Shown here piece after piece: positions 11,426 to 22,525 of a stretch of 64,000 bases of DNA. Position 1 is the first letter of the stretch, and each line of letters begins with the position of its first letter. The stretch is from Oscheius onirici (taxonomy: Eukaryota > Nematoda > Chromadorea > Rhabditida > Rhabditidae). The position numbers and the translations under genes are program-made. The stretch is taken from assembly GCA_932521025.1 (NCBI GenBank), contig OW051468.1, positions 682,064 to 746,063 of the forward strand, in the 5' to 3' direction. The notes below the pieces were generated by a model. The model was not told the DNA's origin. It worked only from the letters and a program-made list of their open reading frames with translations, and ran no database searches.

Positions 11426-12824
11426 TTAAAGCTGACGTCTCTCTTGTGTCAAAATCGCCGGAGCATTACCGACTGCATCAGTTATCACGGCTTTGAACCC
11501 TCTGTATGGAGTATAGTCGGCAGTTTCGAAAACGATCGTAGGATTGAAATAATTATCGTGAAGAACGATAGGAGTCGGCTGAGTTGTGTTAATGACGCGA
11601 ATTGGAATGTTAAAGTCATTTTCGGCATAGATTCCGATCCTCGTGCCTCCGTCAATTTGAAGATCGGTGATGGTAATATTAACGGCTCCGCCATTGGGAC
11701 TGTGAATGTGCCACAGACAAGCGTAGTTCATAAAGTAGTTGCCGGGATAGTTCGGAGTGAAAATCTTAATTAAAATGAGTTTAAGGGACCCTGACAATGT
11801 GTGTCGACAGGGGGAAATCAGGGAAGCGCGCGCATTCAAACTGCAAAAATTCAATTTTGGCGTTTTTCTCGTTCAACACTGCATTTTCGATTTCTACTTG
11901 TTTTTAGTCGATTTTTCGTCAAAAAATACCCCTAAAATTAGTGATGGAACGCTAAAAATGATGGAATATGGAGGAAAATATTCGAAACAAAAATATGGGG
12001 AAAAAAGTTTTTAGGCAAAAAAAAAATCAAATATTTCCGTCAATTTTTGACCAATTTTGACGTTCCACCACTCATTTTAGGGGTAATTTTTGACGAGAAA
12101 TCGATTAAAAACAAATAGAAGTTGAAAAACGTAGTGTAGAACGAGAAAAACGCAAAAAATTGAATGTTTGCCGTTTGAATACGCGCGCTTCCCTGATTTC
12201 TCCTGTTGACACACAATGTCAGGGTCCCTTAAAAAACTTACAGTAACGGGAGTGAACAAGATCTGCCCACTATTACAGAGTCCATCAATCTGTCCTGAAC
12301 TGGGGTATACTGCCGTAGCCTGAGCGGTAGTTGAAATATCACTGGTATCACATGCTAAAAAAATACCGTATTTTCCAACTCTGTATTAAATCTCACCATA
12401 AGTCGGCTGCCATTGACAGACGAAAGAAGTGGAACTGTTTGTGCAATCAACACTGGCCCAGGCTCCCTGATAAATCGCGACGGTTTCGTCCATCCAGACA
12501 CAGTTACCATACTTTGTTGCCGGCTTATCTTTAAGTATCTGTTTAATTCGGTAAAATTAAAAAAGCTTACCAGCGTAAAAGTTTTCATAGTTCAAGGGAC
12601 TAAGATCTTCCCATCGGCAAGTGTTCAAGTTATCGTTGACGCAAGTTGCTCCAAGAAAGACGGCTCCAACTTGACGGGCAAAGTTGCGGATATAGTCGTT
12701 TTTCTAAATTTGCAGTTTAAGAAAATACTAAGACTGTTCTACACCAGGCATGGACAACATGGCCCGGAAACAGGCCAGCTTCGGCCAGGTGTCAACTTTG
12801 CGACGGGATAAAAAAATCATTTCG

Positions 12825-12855
<31 letters not shown>

Positions 12856-13237
12856 CTGATTTTACTTGTTTAAAAATACTTAGTAAGGTAAGATCTAATT
12901 ATTACATCAAAAAAATTACGAGAAAACTGACGACGAAATAGGAAGAAATCAAAAATTTTCTGAAGATTTCAACGAAATTCTTTGAAAATCGACACCTGGC
13001 CGAAACTGGCCTGAATCCGGCCCAGGTTTTGCCATGCCTGTCCAAACTTACATCTTGGTTCTGAATTTTCGGCAACATGGCTCCGTCCTTCTGACAGACG
13101 AAATCAGCCTTCACCTTCGACATCGGTGTGGCATACAGCTTGTAGCAGGCATTGTCAAAGCCGGGAGTGTATCCGAGAGGACATGAAATTGCCGTGGCCA
13201 CAGCCAAAACTGCCGACAGAAGAACACACAGATGCAT
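11426..13237 (-). CDS. Secreted C-type lectin domain + CUB protein
   Basis: Predicted secreted protein of 300 residues. Exons: 13052-13237, 12571-12703, 12397-12528, 12242-12354, 11426-11764, phases consistent. Signal peptide 1-16 (MHLCVLLSAVLAVATA), C-type lectin-like domain about 19-150 starting CPLGYTPGFDNACYKLY, then a CUB domain about 180-290 (FTPNYPGNYFMNYACLW, later GFKAVITD). The lectin lacks clear EPN/QPD and WND motifs (it has SPLNYENF and WASVDC), so calcium-dependent sugar binding is doubtful. This CTLD-CUB pairing is common in nematode clec genes, often induced in gut or by pathogens; that role is inferred here. GTTTCAG 3 bp before the ATG looks like a trans-splice acceptor. AATAAA lies 5 bp after the stop. 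Confidence 0.9.
11781..12237. repeat. Foldback element filling the last intron of the lectin-CUB gene
   Basis: Arms of about 180 bp: the left starts AAGGGACCCTGACAATGTG and the right ends CACAATGTCAGGGTCCCTT. Shared inner blocks include CAGGGAAGCGCGCG, TCGATTTTTCGTCAAAAA and ACCCCTAAAATTAGTG. The centre is AT-rich. The element is nearly the whole 477-bp intron 11765-12241, leaving about 16 bp on one side and 4 bp on the other. Confidence 0.85.
12829..12855. repeat. (TA)n microsatellite
   Basis: About 13 TA units in the first intron of the lectin-CUB gene. Confidence 0.9.
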
Positions 13238-14592
13238 TGTCTGAAACCCCGTTATCTCGGTGGCCTTGAATTTATAAGAAGCTCCTTATCTCATGGGCTT
13301 ACTACGTGGCACTGACTGTGTCTTCTTTGCGGTTGATTCGCTGTTCTTTTTCATCATTTTCACATATTTTAAGAGGTTTGATTACAAATCTTTTTTTGAA
13401 AATTGCATTAAGATAAGTTAACTTAGGCGATAATTCAACTTTTTGAAACAGAGACAGTTTATTCTTCTGAGCAAACAATACTGACTGTGCACTACGTCCT
13501 AAAAAAAGTCATTAACCTGGAGAGAAAGAACTTCCTCCACGTTAAGATCCTCTTTTGAAATCGACGGACAAGTAAACATGAAAGTTTAACTTTTACCCAA
13601 AGCCAGAACAGTTGGTGACGGTAATATAACAGCAGGTTCTCGATATATTTCCCCACCTAACTTTTCAAAGTTTCTATAGCTTGGTCTGTCAGCCAGCGGT
13701 CGGTACAGTTTATTAAAATATAATGATCTTAACGTAGTAAGTTAAAACTGTTAACTTGCTTAATATGCTTAAAAAAAGTTTAACGTACTTAACAGTCATG
13801 GCAAATTGTTGATCATTTCTTTAGATTACTTTTTGGCTTAGCATCCAGCCTATTCCTTTAAAGATGAACCGTGTCTGTCTGCTGTCGGTACGTAACCTCG
13901 GCTTGAGCAAAGTGAAAAAAATGGGCGGGATCGAAGCCGCTCCGGGTTTGCGCGCTCAGGCCCAAGACTGCAAGTAATTTTGAAAAAGTTTTTGATGGAA
14001 ATTCACGACGCTCCACGCTGGCAGCGCAGTTACCCTGGGCCAGGCTGGCCTTTTGCCTCACTTGATTTAAACTGAAGGAAGGAATCACCACAATCATGAA
14101 TTTTAACAAAACTTGTACATACTCTTAAAGTTATTTAAGGCTCGAGAGACAAAAATTTTACGATAAAAGATAAAAAAGATAAAGTTTACCCGTAATCAAC
14201 GCCAGAGCAAGCTCAATTGCGTGCGGGTCTAATCTGAGGGGCCAGAGAAATCAGGCTTACGTTCTATAATCTGGACAGGTACCAAGTCTGACTCCAAGAA
14301 AGCTTTATCTTCGTAGCATGCTACTACCAATTTACCGACCTCGGGAGGATGGATGCCTTGGTTGGGCAGAAGCGGGTTTGAACTTGGGACCTTTAGATTG
14401 ACGCTGGCGCCTCCTACCACTGCGCCATCTCGCTTCTTTTACGATACCGTGCTTTAAATTTTGCTCATTAAAGTCTATATTATTTCTTTCTTCTCGGTCT
14501 GATTGAACTCCCCTATCCTGTTATCTGAAATTGGTAGTTAAACTTTTCTCACCGAGCCCTAAAAAAATTTTATGACGGAACAAACTACAATT
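13238..14592. other. Spacer upstream of lectin-CUB and downstream of CC2D2A
   Basis: No coding sequence recognised. It contains the lectin gene promoter and a tRNA-like repeat module at 14369-14435. Confidence 0.5.
14369..14435 (-). repeat. tRNA-like (SINE-like) module
   Basis: On the minus strand TGGCGCAGTGGTAGGAGG resembles a Pol III A box, and 40-odd bases later AAGTTCAAACCC resembles a B box. The ends do not pair as a 7-bp acceptor stem, so this is a tRNA-derived repeat or pseudogene, not a working tRNA. Confidence 0.55.
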
Positions 14593-14629
14593 TTTATTGC
14601 TACGAGAAATTGGAAACATGTTGTGAAAT

Positions 14630-17600
14630 TTATCTTTTTGGCAACAAAAGAGCTACGCCGAGACTACAACCGACAATATTATTAAAGTAGGGCTGAATGT
14701 GGACTCCTAGCGCAAATTGGACATTGGGGTCAGTGTTCATGTGAAGTTTTAGGCGGAGAATCTCCTCAACGCATTTCTAAATAATTATTTAAGAAAACGA
14801 AGTCTTAAAGTTACCTTTAATGACCGGTAAGGGATTTTAACAGCTGTAGCAAAGATATTGTAAGAGTCCCTTAACCTGTGGAAACGCTCGTCGACAACGT
14901 TCTGGGACCAGTTATCTTCGTTTAAAATTTCCCGAAGTTGTCTTAAGGAATGGTTTTAAGACTTAAAATACGGTACCTGGAAGCCATTAGATTCCACTGA
15001 GGAATGGCAAAAGGGCGAGCTTCGTCAAAACGAAGCTTTAGCTCTCTTTCAATAGATGCACGTAGCTCAATGACGGCGTCTTCAGTAACCTGAAAAGATT
15101 TTTAAGGTTTAAAAATTGTAAAGTTTTAAAGGATTTTTAAAAATTTAAAGACTGATTTTTATGCCACATATTCGAGGCCTTTCCCTGTCACAGTTGGTCG
15201 AGTCCGGCACTTTAAAGGACTGCTCCTTGAAGACGATCTGGACACGATTTTGAAATCGAGCTCAAACATGAGGACAAAATTTCTGCTAAATAAAAATTAA
15301 CGCCGAGTTTGGAGCGCGGTAATTTAAAAATTTGGCTTGAAAACTGGAAAACCCCGGGTGAGACATTTTCTCGAACACCCGGTTGCATGTTTGTACATGT
15401 TCCGTCATATATTGTCGGCCGTATCGTGTTCTGGGTACCTATATTTTTTCAGAGTCATTGAATGAAAAATGGCCGAGTTATAAGGTATTTTATGTTTTTT
15501 CACTGGGTTTAGACGATCAAATTTCAAGTGCCAAAATTCATATGTACACAGTTTGTAAAATTCATATGTGCAAAATTCATAAGTACACTGTGAATTTGAA
15601 CAGTCTATGTGGGGTCCCGAAACGAATTTTTTATTGGACTGCTCCAAAAATTTTCACATCCAAGATACTGTAGCTGTTGTGGCCACGAGGTAAACTTTTT
15701 GGTGGCTTATCCTCACCTCTTGATAACTGATGGCACTCGGCTGTATCGAAACAAGAGTTGTATCCGGTTTTGCAAACAGCGGTCTCCAGTCATTGTTTCT
15801 CTGAAACAGTCACAGTAGCTGTATTAAGTGATTCTTACGGTAAAATCCCATTTGACTTGACTAGGATGACTCCTCGGCTGGATGTTCCCATAAACATTGT
15901 CCGGAGAGATGACACAGCCCACAGAAATCATTGGACACATTGGATCATCTGGCAGATAGCAGCTTCCATCGCTTGGATTGACAAGTACGTTTCCTTCTGG
16001 TAGTTCGACTAGAACATAGGCAGCTTTTTCGCCGTCAGGCAGGGCACTTCCTAGGACGACATAGGACGGAATGCGGCTTCCCAGAAGCCAGCAGCAGAGC
16101 AGAAGAGCGTGTTCTTCTTCGTCTCCACAGCCGTAGGAGACAAACTGAAAGAGTTATGGTTTTCTGTCTTCTCTCTGTCTTTCTGTCTCCCAGTCTACAG
16201 TATCCTGCAGACTTGTTGAAATCTAAAAATGGCGGCGGGCTTTGCAACGTGGTGTAGTGACTATATGAGAGGCCGGATTACAAGTCCAAATATCCGTCCA
16301 GGCCAATTCCCCTTGTACTAAAATTCTTTTGCATTTTATATTTAACAAAAATAGCAATATATATAAAAAGCAAAAAACTTTTTACTAGAAGGGGAATTGA
16401 ACTAGACCGATATTTGGATTTGTGATCCGACCGCTTAGCCACTACACCACGCTGCAAAGTCCGCCGCCTAGTTTAGCGCTGCCCATTACCGCCACCGCCA
16501 CAACCACGCAGTTCAAACATCCAGAATCAACAAGCCTGGTATCCTCCTGTCTCTCTATTTCTTTGTCTCCCTGTCCCTCTGCTCCTATCTCTCTGTCTCT
16601 CTACCTGATCAATAGTCGTCCAAAGATCCAAATGTCCCGGAAAAAGTAGAGGATCAGCTAGGAAGGGAATAAAGCTGACGACTTTTGCCACCTTCTCTAC
16701 CATTTTTCTCCCAGCCACTATCGGGTCAAGTGAAGGAGGGGCTCTGATTGCTCGAAGGTACCGACAGACCAGTACATGTTTTCCATTTATGTCATTGACC
16801 ATGGCCGTATACCGTCTATCTTCAAACTGCTGCCGATTCAGCTGAAGCCACTGATTACACAGGAGGGAAATCTAAAAAAAACTGGAGGTTTTCCTCCTGA
16901 GAACTTTTTTAAACCTTCTCCAGCTCAGAAGTTTCTTCAGCAAGCGAAGTTATCTTTGGGGCGGAAAGTGGCGGTTCCAGAGCTATCAACATTTTTATGT
17001 AAGACGGTTTTTCAGAGACTCTAAAAATTTATGAAAATTACAAAAAAAGTACTATATTCCTACGTGTAACCTGTGATGAACAGCGGGACCTGTACCCTCA
17101 AGCCACCGTCTATTCTTCCTCTACAGTAGACAGTCGAGAAGGGAATTCTGACTGTTCCAATGAACCGGTAGAGAAGCTGTTCATGTACAGAATTCGGTTC
17201 ACGATCGTCTTTGGGCAGTGGAGATACCAACTGGTCATAAATGTCTATGTGGACCTCGTCGGTGATGGTCTTGAGGTCGGAGATGTGCTCAATGTCCAAA
17301 GGTAAAAGTAGACATTGCTGCCAGTTTGGGTGCTTTCCAGTAGCTGCAGTGCTTTTGGAGGATTGGCTCTGAAAAATTTTATTCTGCAACTACCGTAAAA
17401 CCTCTATTTGAAGCCCCCCCCCCCCCCCCCCAGAATACGCAACTACTTATTTTTCATGGTCAAGGTTTTTCAGGGTTTTTCAGGGTCAAGACGACATTTT
17501 TTAGAATTTTGGTGTTCTGTAAAGTTGTAGAGAACGTCAGGGGCAATAACTTTGCAGAACATCGCAAAGTCAGAAAATGCCGTCTTGACCCCAAAAAAAC

Positions 17601-20600
17601 GTCAATACGTAATTGCGCACTTTTGCCGCAAACATATCAGGAAGAGATCCTGCGGGATACCCCAAGACCCAATACCGTAACCCTAAACAGTTATCGGTAA
17701 TACTATAGCCCCTTTGATCGAGCACCCGAACATTGTATACTCAATCATAGATACGCAGCCGAATTCATATTTTAGCTGCGTATCTTTGCCTGAGTATCCA
17801 ACTTTTGCTTGTCATGTTTTTGGAGAATGGGTCTCACAACAAAGAAAAGTGATTACGGTATTGAACATTTTTCAAAAAAAAGCCCGGTGATTTCCCGGTT
17901 GCAGAGAAATTTTTGGATTCTAACCAAATCGAATCTAGGGGTAAAATTTTGCGCTGAACACGATGGAAGGGGTTCCGAGTTTTGAAAGTGCTTTTGTGAC
18001 CGGGTTTTTTACCTGGAACCGGATCTCCACCACAGGCTGTAGCCCGCCTCCTTTTCTCTCCGGTAAGTTTACAGCCGATTGCATGTTGATCAGGATTTTC
18101 GTCCCGGACTGAGCAATGACCTGCTGTCTCGTATTTTCCACCCGCATCGGCTTCAATTTTCTGCTTGTATCCGCCGGAGCGAACAGTCCGCTGATCCCGC
18201 CAATTCCCGACGGAAGAGGCACCTCCTTGACCATTTCCTCGTAAGTTGGCCGTCTCTCAGCCTCATTCCTTCTTTCCAAAAGTTTCAGCCGAATTCTTGA
18301 AGCGTATCCTGTACCGACTAGACGATGACCGTCAATTCCCGTCCTAAATCCAGTCGAGAGCTGAGTTTTTTCCTCTCCTATCATCAGAGAAGGGTCAATC
18401 TCATTGCTTTCTAGTGCAATGGGTCTGGATTCGACAGTTTTTGGCAAATTTCGTCGAAACCGGCGTTCTAGAAGGTCCCAGCGGATATTGTTGTCAAATT
18501 CTTCGTCACTAACAAGGCGACATTGGGATGGGATTAGACTGAAGGGTTCCTGGTAAATCTAGAAAATCTAGAATAAAAAAATTTATAATCAAACCTGTTG
18601 AGCACTTGCGGCCACCTTCTCTCTTTCCATACTTTCTGGAGGATTCCAGTTGACTCTGGTGACTAGAAAACCTCTCATTTTGTCGGCTACTTCTTTGGTT
18701 CTGGAAGATTCAGTGACATAGAGAATTAGAAAGAGACTCACTCATTGAATTCCTGAAAAGGTACAGCCGGATGGTCACGTTCACCAGACCATGGAATTTT
18801 GATCTCGATCTGAAATCCTTTAAAATGACTGGTAAGAAAATCCCTTACTCTAGTGATAAGACTCTCTTTTCCCTGCTTCTTTTCCAGTAGATGTACATGA
18901 AGTTTTTGAGGGACTGACTTGACTTCCAGATTGAAAGTTTCATCAAGCTGGAGATTATAGTTTCCCAGACTCTGGCCTGCCGTCTTTCCTACCAAGATGT
19001 CATTGAAGTAGAGGGCTAACTGAACGAGACTATAGCTAAAAGATTACTCTTACTCTGACAGTCAGTCTGTTCTTTTGCTTGAACTTTTCCTGGATCTCTT
19101 CGCTTAGTGTCGACAGTTCTTTTACTGGATAATCCTCGGTCAACGTTCCATAGTAAGGGGACCTGAAAGTCTCCCTGTCCCTGTCCCTGTCCCTGTACTC
19201 ACTCTTCTCCAGACGGATTATACCGTAGCGGACTCAATACATATCCCTGAGCTGCTCTGGAAGCTTCCAGAGCATTCCACTGCTGTTTCAGAGACTCTGC
19301 TCCATTCTCTAGCCTTCCTTGTAGCCGAGCCAGCTCTCTTTCCACTCTGCTGGCATTTCTAGAACCTTCCAGTTGAATTCACTTTTATTGACTCACTTCT
19401 TATCCCCATTGGTCAGCTCCAGAAGCTGTTCAGCTGCCTGTTCCATCATTGAAAGCTGCTCTGAATAGTTGTGTCGAAGTGAAGCTGCTATGCCTTCCTG
19501 TAAAATTGAGTAAGTGGAAAAATATTGCCTTGAAGTGAGATAAATTTTGAATTTTGCGCGTAAAATACAAGGTTCTGATTCAATGCAAACCGATGAACTT
19601 TCACCAGTTCCTTCGGCAAAAACAAGTTCTAAACGTATTCCCGAGAGACTCATAAAAAGGCAAAAAAGATTTAGCCAAATGGAATCGAACTTGACATGGT
19701 TCGTTTTGCAGTCGAACCTGTAACCGGCTGCGCTATGCGGGAAAGGAGGTATGGCGTCTCCTTCGGTCTGATAAGCAGTTGTAGGTTGGGGGCTCGCTCC
19801 ATGTCTCACCTCAACTGAGCAAAGAGCATGATTAACGATAGCCAGATCCTGGATCGTTACTTGCATATGAAGAAGGACCTTTTCTTCTTCAGTTGCCTGT
19901 CGAGCCGCCGCTGTCAGCGCCGGCAGATAGCTGTATATTTCTTCTTCCGGAAGTGACCACTGAGCCGAAATTTTTAAGTCAAAATTAAGCTAACCTTGTA
20001 CTTTCTCTCAATCAAAGCATCCAAGCCGACTTGTTCGCTCCAAATCGAGGTTGGAAAGCGCTTCCGCGTCAAACTGCCCAGGGTTCTGAATTTCGGCAAA
20101 TTTGAAAATGGACGAAAAAGTTACCCTCTGTTCTCGGCATCGCCCGGATCCGGCTCATGGTATACGAACAGCGTTGGATCCTCTTCTTTGCTTGGAACAG
20201 CCGGAGCATAAGAGACGTCAGCATGTGTTAAAGCGGATTGAATGGTCTAAAAATCTACAGTAGGACTAGAAAATTTGACAACTACTGTATCTGGATAGAC
20301 TCCAGTGAAGAACAGATACTGGTTGTCGTCAGTAGGAACAGCTGATGGTGCCTGCTGGGAGAGAAACTTCTCTCCCATCTTGATACTCTTGTCTATGAGT
20401 TCGTCAACATTTTTCACGTCTTCTTCAGTAAAAGTTTCCTCGTTGTGAACTGTCAGGCGACGTTGTAATCTTTTGGTCAGCTGAACTGAACCGCGGGTTC
20501 TTTCGACTACCTTTTCGGCCTGGAAAGATCTAAAATTAAATCTAAAATATTAAACTGCTATGGTGTCTGTGGCGGACTCTGTTTGTTTGTTTGTCTGTCC

Positions 20601-21974
20601 ATGGCTACGAGAATCGTCGTAGCAAGTCAAGAGTTGTGAAGATTAGATAGCAGGTTACTTTTGAACTTCGATTTTTTACAGATTTTTCGCCTCTCTTATT
20701 AAGACGCTATGATCGATTCGAATCTGAAAATTCGAAAAAGACAGAGGGACAGAGGAAGAGAGACAGTATTAGGGCGCGTCATATTAAAAAAACGCTCATA
20801 ACTTTTTCTAAATTCAACGAAATCGGGCAAACTCGGTTCCAAATTTTAGGTCTACTCAAGGCGATATTAATAGGCCTAATGAGAGACCCGGAAATCTCAC
20901 CGTCAGCAAACGGCTTAAGTTTTGGCAAAAACATCATTTTGCCCATAGCTCTTCAGGGACAACTCCTATCTTTTTTGCAGGCGTGGTTCTCAGCTTAGTA
21001 GAGTGCTACAGTTCAAAAACAAAACATTTTTCTCTCAGCGGATTCGAACCCTTGTCGTCGAAAATCGATTTTCAAAAGAGCAAAATACTGGTCTTACTGA
21101 GCTGAGTTTTTCAAAAGTTGACAACTTATTGGTAGAATTCGACCCTGAATGATAAAATGATGTTTTTGTTAAAACTTAAACCGCTCACTGTGCTCAGACG
21201 GTAAGATATCCAGGTCTCTCATATAGCCCATTAATTCCGCCTTGGGTAGACCTAAATTTTGGAACCGAGTTTGCCCGATTTCGTTGAATTTGGAAAAAGT
21301 TATGAGCATTTAAAAAAATTATTGACGACATAATATAACACACCTGTTTCCTGATCTTGCTCCTGAGCGAAGCTTTCAGCTCTGCCGAACTGATAGTCTT
21401 CTTCGAGGCAACGGACAGCGTTGGACTGATGACTCTCTCCGATCCGGAAGCCTCTTCACTCTCACCATTTTCCTGTACATTTGGAGAAGAAACCAATGGC
21501 GCTACTGCCGCATGATCTTCCGAAAATCGCTCATGGATTTCTTCCAAAACTTTTCCCGTCTTGTGCTTGAACTTCAGGAGCTGGTCTTTGATTGAATCCC
21601 GCCTCATTCCCTTCTTCTCCTTTTCTACGGTTTGCTAAAAAAGGGTTAAAAAATCGCATTTTGACCCACTTGTTTTTGCAGTTTTCCTGTTGGCGATTTG
21701 GGTTCAGAGAAAAAGCCAGCAATTTTTTGAAGAGGCGACTTTTGACTTTCAATGGATTTTTCGAGAGAAGAAGGAGTAGGTTCTACTGAACTGGTCGCTT
21801 CAACGGAACTCGCCGACTCGTCCAAATTATCCGTCCATGATTGGGACAGTCGGCGTGGAGCTACAGAAAAACTCTTGGTAACTTTTGGGAAAACGTACCC
21901 GGCTCTGGAATTTTCAGCGGTTTCAAAGGAAGAAGTCTGGTAGGCCGTTGAATAGGCGTCACTTCTGTATCCAT
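14630..21974 (-). CDS. CC2D2A: CC2D2A / MKS6 ciliary transition-zone protein
   Basis: Structural protein of the MKS module at the ciliary gate. I resolve 21 coding exons, all phases agreeing, about 1,284 residues (human about 1,620): 21899-21974, 21670-21860, 21344-21634, 20286-20519, 20125-20246, 19995-20085, 19861-19959, 19397-19497, 19203-19358, 19054-19162, 18742-19019, 18595-18700, 18013-18558, 17064-17368, 16915-17020, 16605-16871, 15839-16144, 15717-15800, 14977-15089, 14815-14941, 14630-14776. A charged N-terminus leads into the CC2D2AN-C2 region (about 490-800, RRPTYEEMVKEVPLP), a C2 domain (GKHPNWQQ, DDREPNS, VRIPFSTVYCRGRIDG), and a transglutaminase-like C-terminal fold (VSFIPFLAD, CGDEEEHALLLC, VNPSDGSCY, ISPDNVYGNIQ). 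The short C-terminus aligns with the human end (FALGVHIQPY). AATAAA lies at 14593-14598. The first in-frame ATG (21972-21974) follows a CCCCCTCAG acceptor. An upstream ATG inside the X-box is rejected as the start. Confidence 0.93.
16238..16530. repeat. Inverted-repeat element with tRNA-like arms, in CC2D2A intron
   Basis: Left arm GGCGGCGGGCTTTGCAACGTGGTGTAGTG is repeated inverted near 16445-16470. Inside, both strands show tRNA-like signals: GTGGTGTAGTGGCTAAGCGG as an A box and CTAGTTCAATTCCCC as a B box on the minus strand. The right end CCAGAATCAACAAGCCTGGT also occurs at 50841-50860. Confidence 0.7.
17394..17630. repeat. Family B element (copy 1), right end missing
   Basis: In the CC2D2A C2-domain intron. 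It starts TAAAACCTCTATTTGAAGCC followed by poly-C, has the GGTCAAGACG / CGTCTTGACC arms and the TTCTGCAAAGTTGTAG core, and ends near TACGTAATTGCGC without the right terminal repeat. Confidence 0.75.
19665..19745 (-). repeat. tRNA-like pseudogene in CC2D2A intron
   Basis: The minus strand reads ATAGCGCAGCCGGTTA (A box), an anticodon-loop-like TCGACTGCAAAACGA, then AAGTTCGATTCC (B box). Acceptor stem pairing is not evident. Confidence 0.5.
20777..21330. repeat. Family F palindromic element carrying a tRNA-like module
   Basis: Arms of about 170 bp with about 90% visible identity: CATAACTTTTTCTAAATTC, CGAAATCGGGCAAACTCGG and CAAAAACATCATTTT occur on the left and inverted on the right. The loop has, on the minus strand, CAGCTCAGTAAGACCAG and GGGTTCGAATCC (A- and B-box-like). 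It lies in a CC2D2A intron, ending about 12 bp from the donor of exon 3. A decayed relative lies at 29525-29980. Confidence 0.85.
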
Positions 21975-22041
21975 GATTCAAATTTTGATCTGAGGGGGAA
22001 CCAGAAAAAAGGAGAATGACCACAGAGCTGGCAGTCCAGCC

Positions 22042-22055
22042 GTAGTCATGGCGAC
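22042..22055. promoter_or_regulatory. Candidate RFX/DAF-19 X-box of CC2D2A
   Basis: GTAGTCATGGCGAC matches the nematode X-box consensus GTHNYYATRRNAAC at 13 of 14 positions (G for A at position 12); the reverse strand also matches at 13 of 14. It lies 68-81 bp upstream of the CC2D2A start, within the usual X-box range. RFX factors drive ciliary genes, which fits the product. Confidence 0.6.
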
Positions 22056-22133
22056 GCGCGGGCTGGGGGATAGGAGACTGGCGGGCGTTTAAAATTACAG
22101 GACGTTAATAAAATATAAGACTATTTTTGGTAT

Positions 22134-22389
22134 TACTCGAGCTGGCAACCCCCTCAGTTCAAATTTTTGACTCTTTAACCCCTTGGTGTTCATTTTTGCT
22201 GTTTTACCCATTTTTACACTTTCGCCTGTTTCGCTCAAATTTTGAGCAGTTTTCACGTTCTAGAGGTTGTTTTAGACGTATAATGCAATAAAGAAACTCA
22301 GAAAGTGTAAATGTATAAAAACATCAAAAAGGAACGCCAGGGGGTTGACGCGCCAAAAATTTGAAATGAGGGGGTTGCCAGCTCGAGTA
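22134..22389. repeat. Inverted-repeat MITE (256 bp)
   Basis: Terminal repeats TACTCGAGCTGGCAACCCCC and its inverse, extended by CAAATTTTTG. It lies between the CC2D2A X-box and the 3' end of the large receptor gene. Confidence 0.85.
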
Positions 22390-22525
22390 TTGCCATTTTT
22401 TCCATCCCTCTGTCCCTCTCTTTTTTTTCAGTCTTTCTGACTCTCTGTTCCTCTCTCTCTCTGTCTCTCAAACCAAAGAATCTGAAAGCTTTATGACCCG
22501 TAAAAAATACCAAAAAAACATAAAT

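Noticed and set aside
22047-22049. Upstream ATG as CC2D2A start
   Set aside because: It lies within the X-box, its frame stops before joining exon 1, and a good acceptor follows it; the ATG at 21972-21974 gives a fully consistent model.
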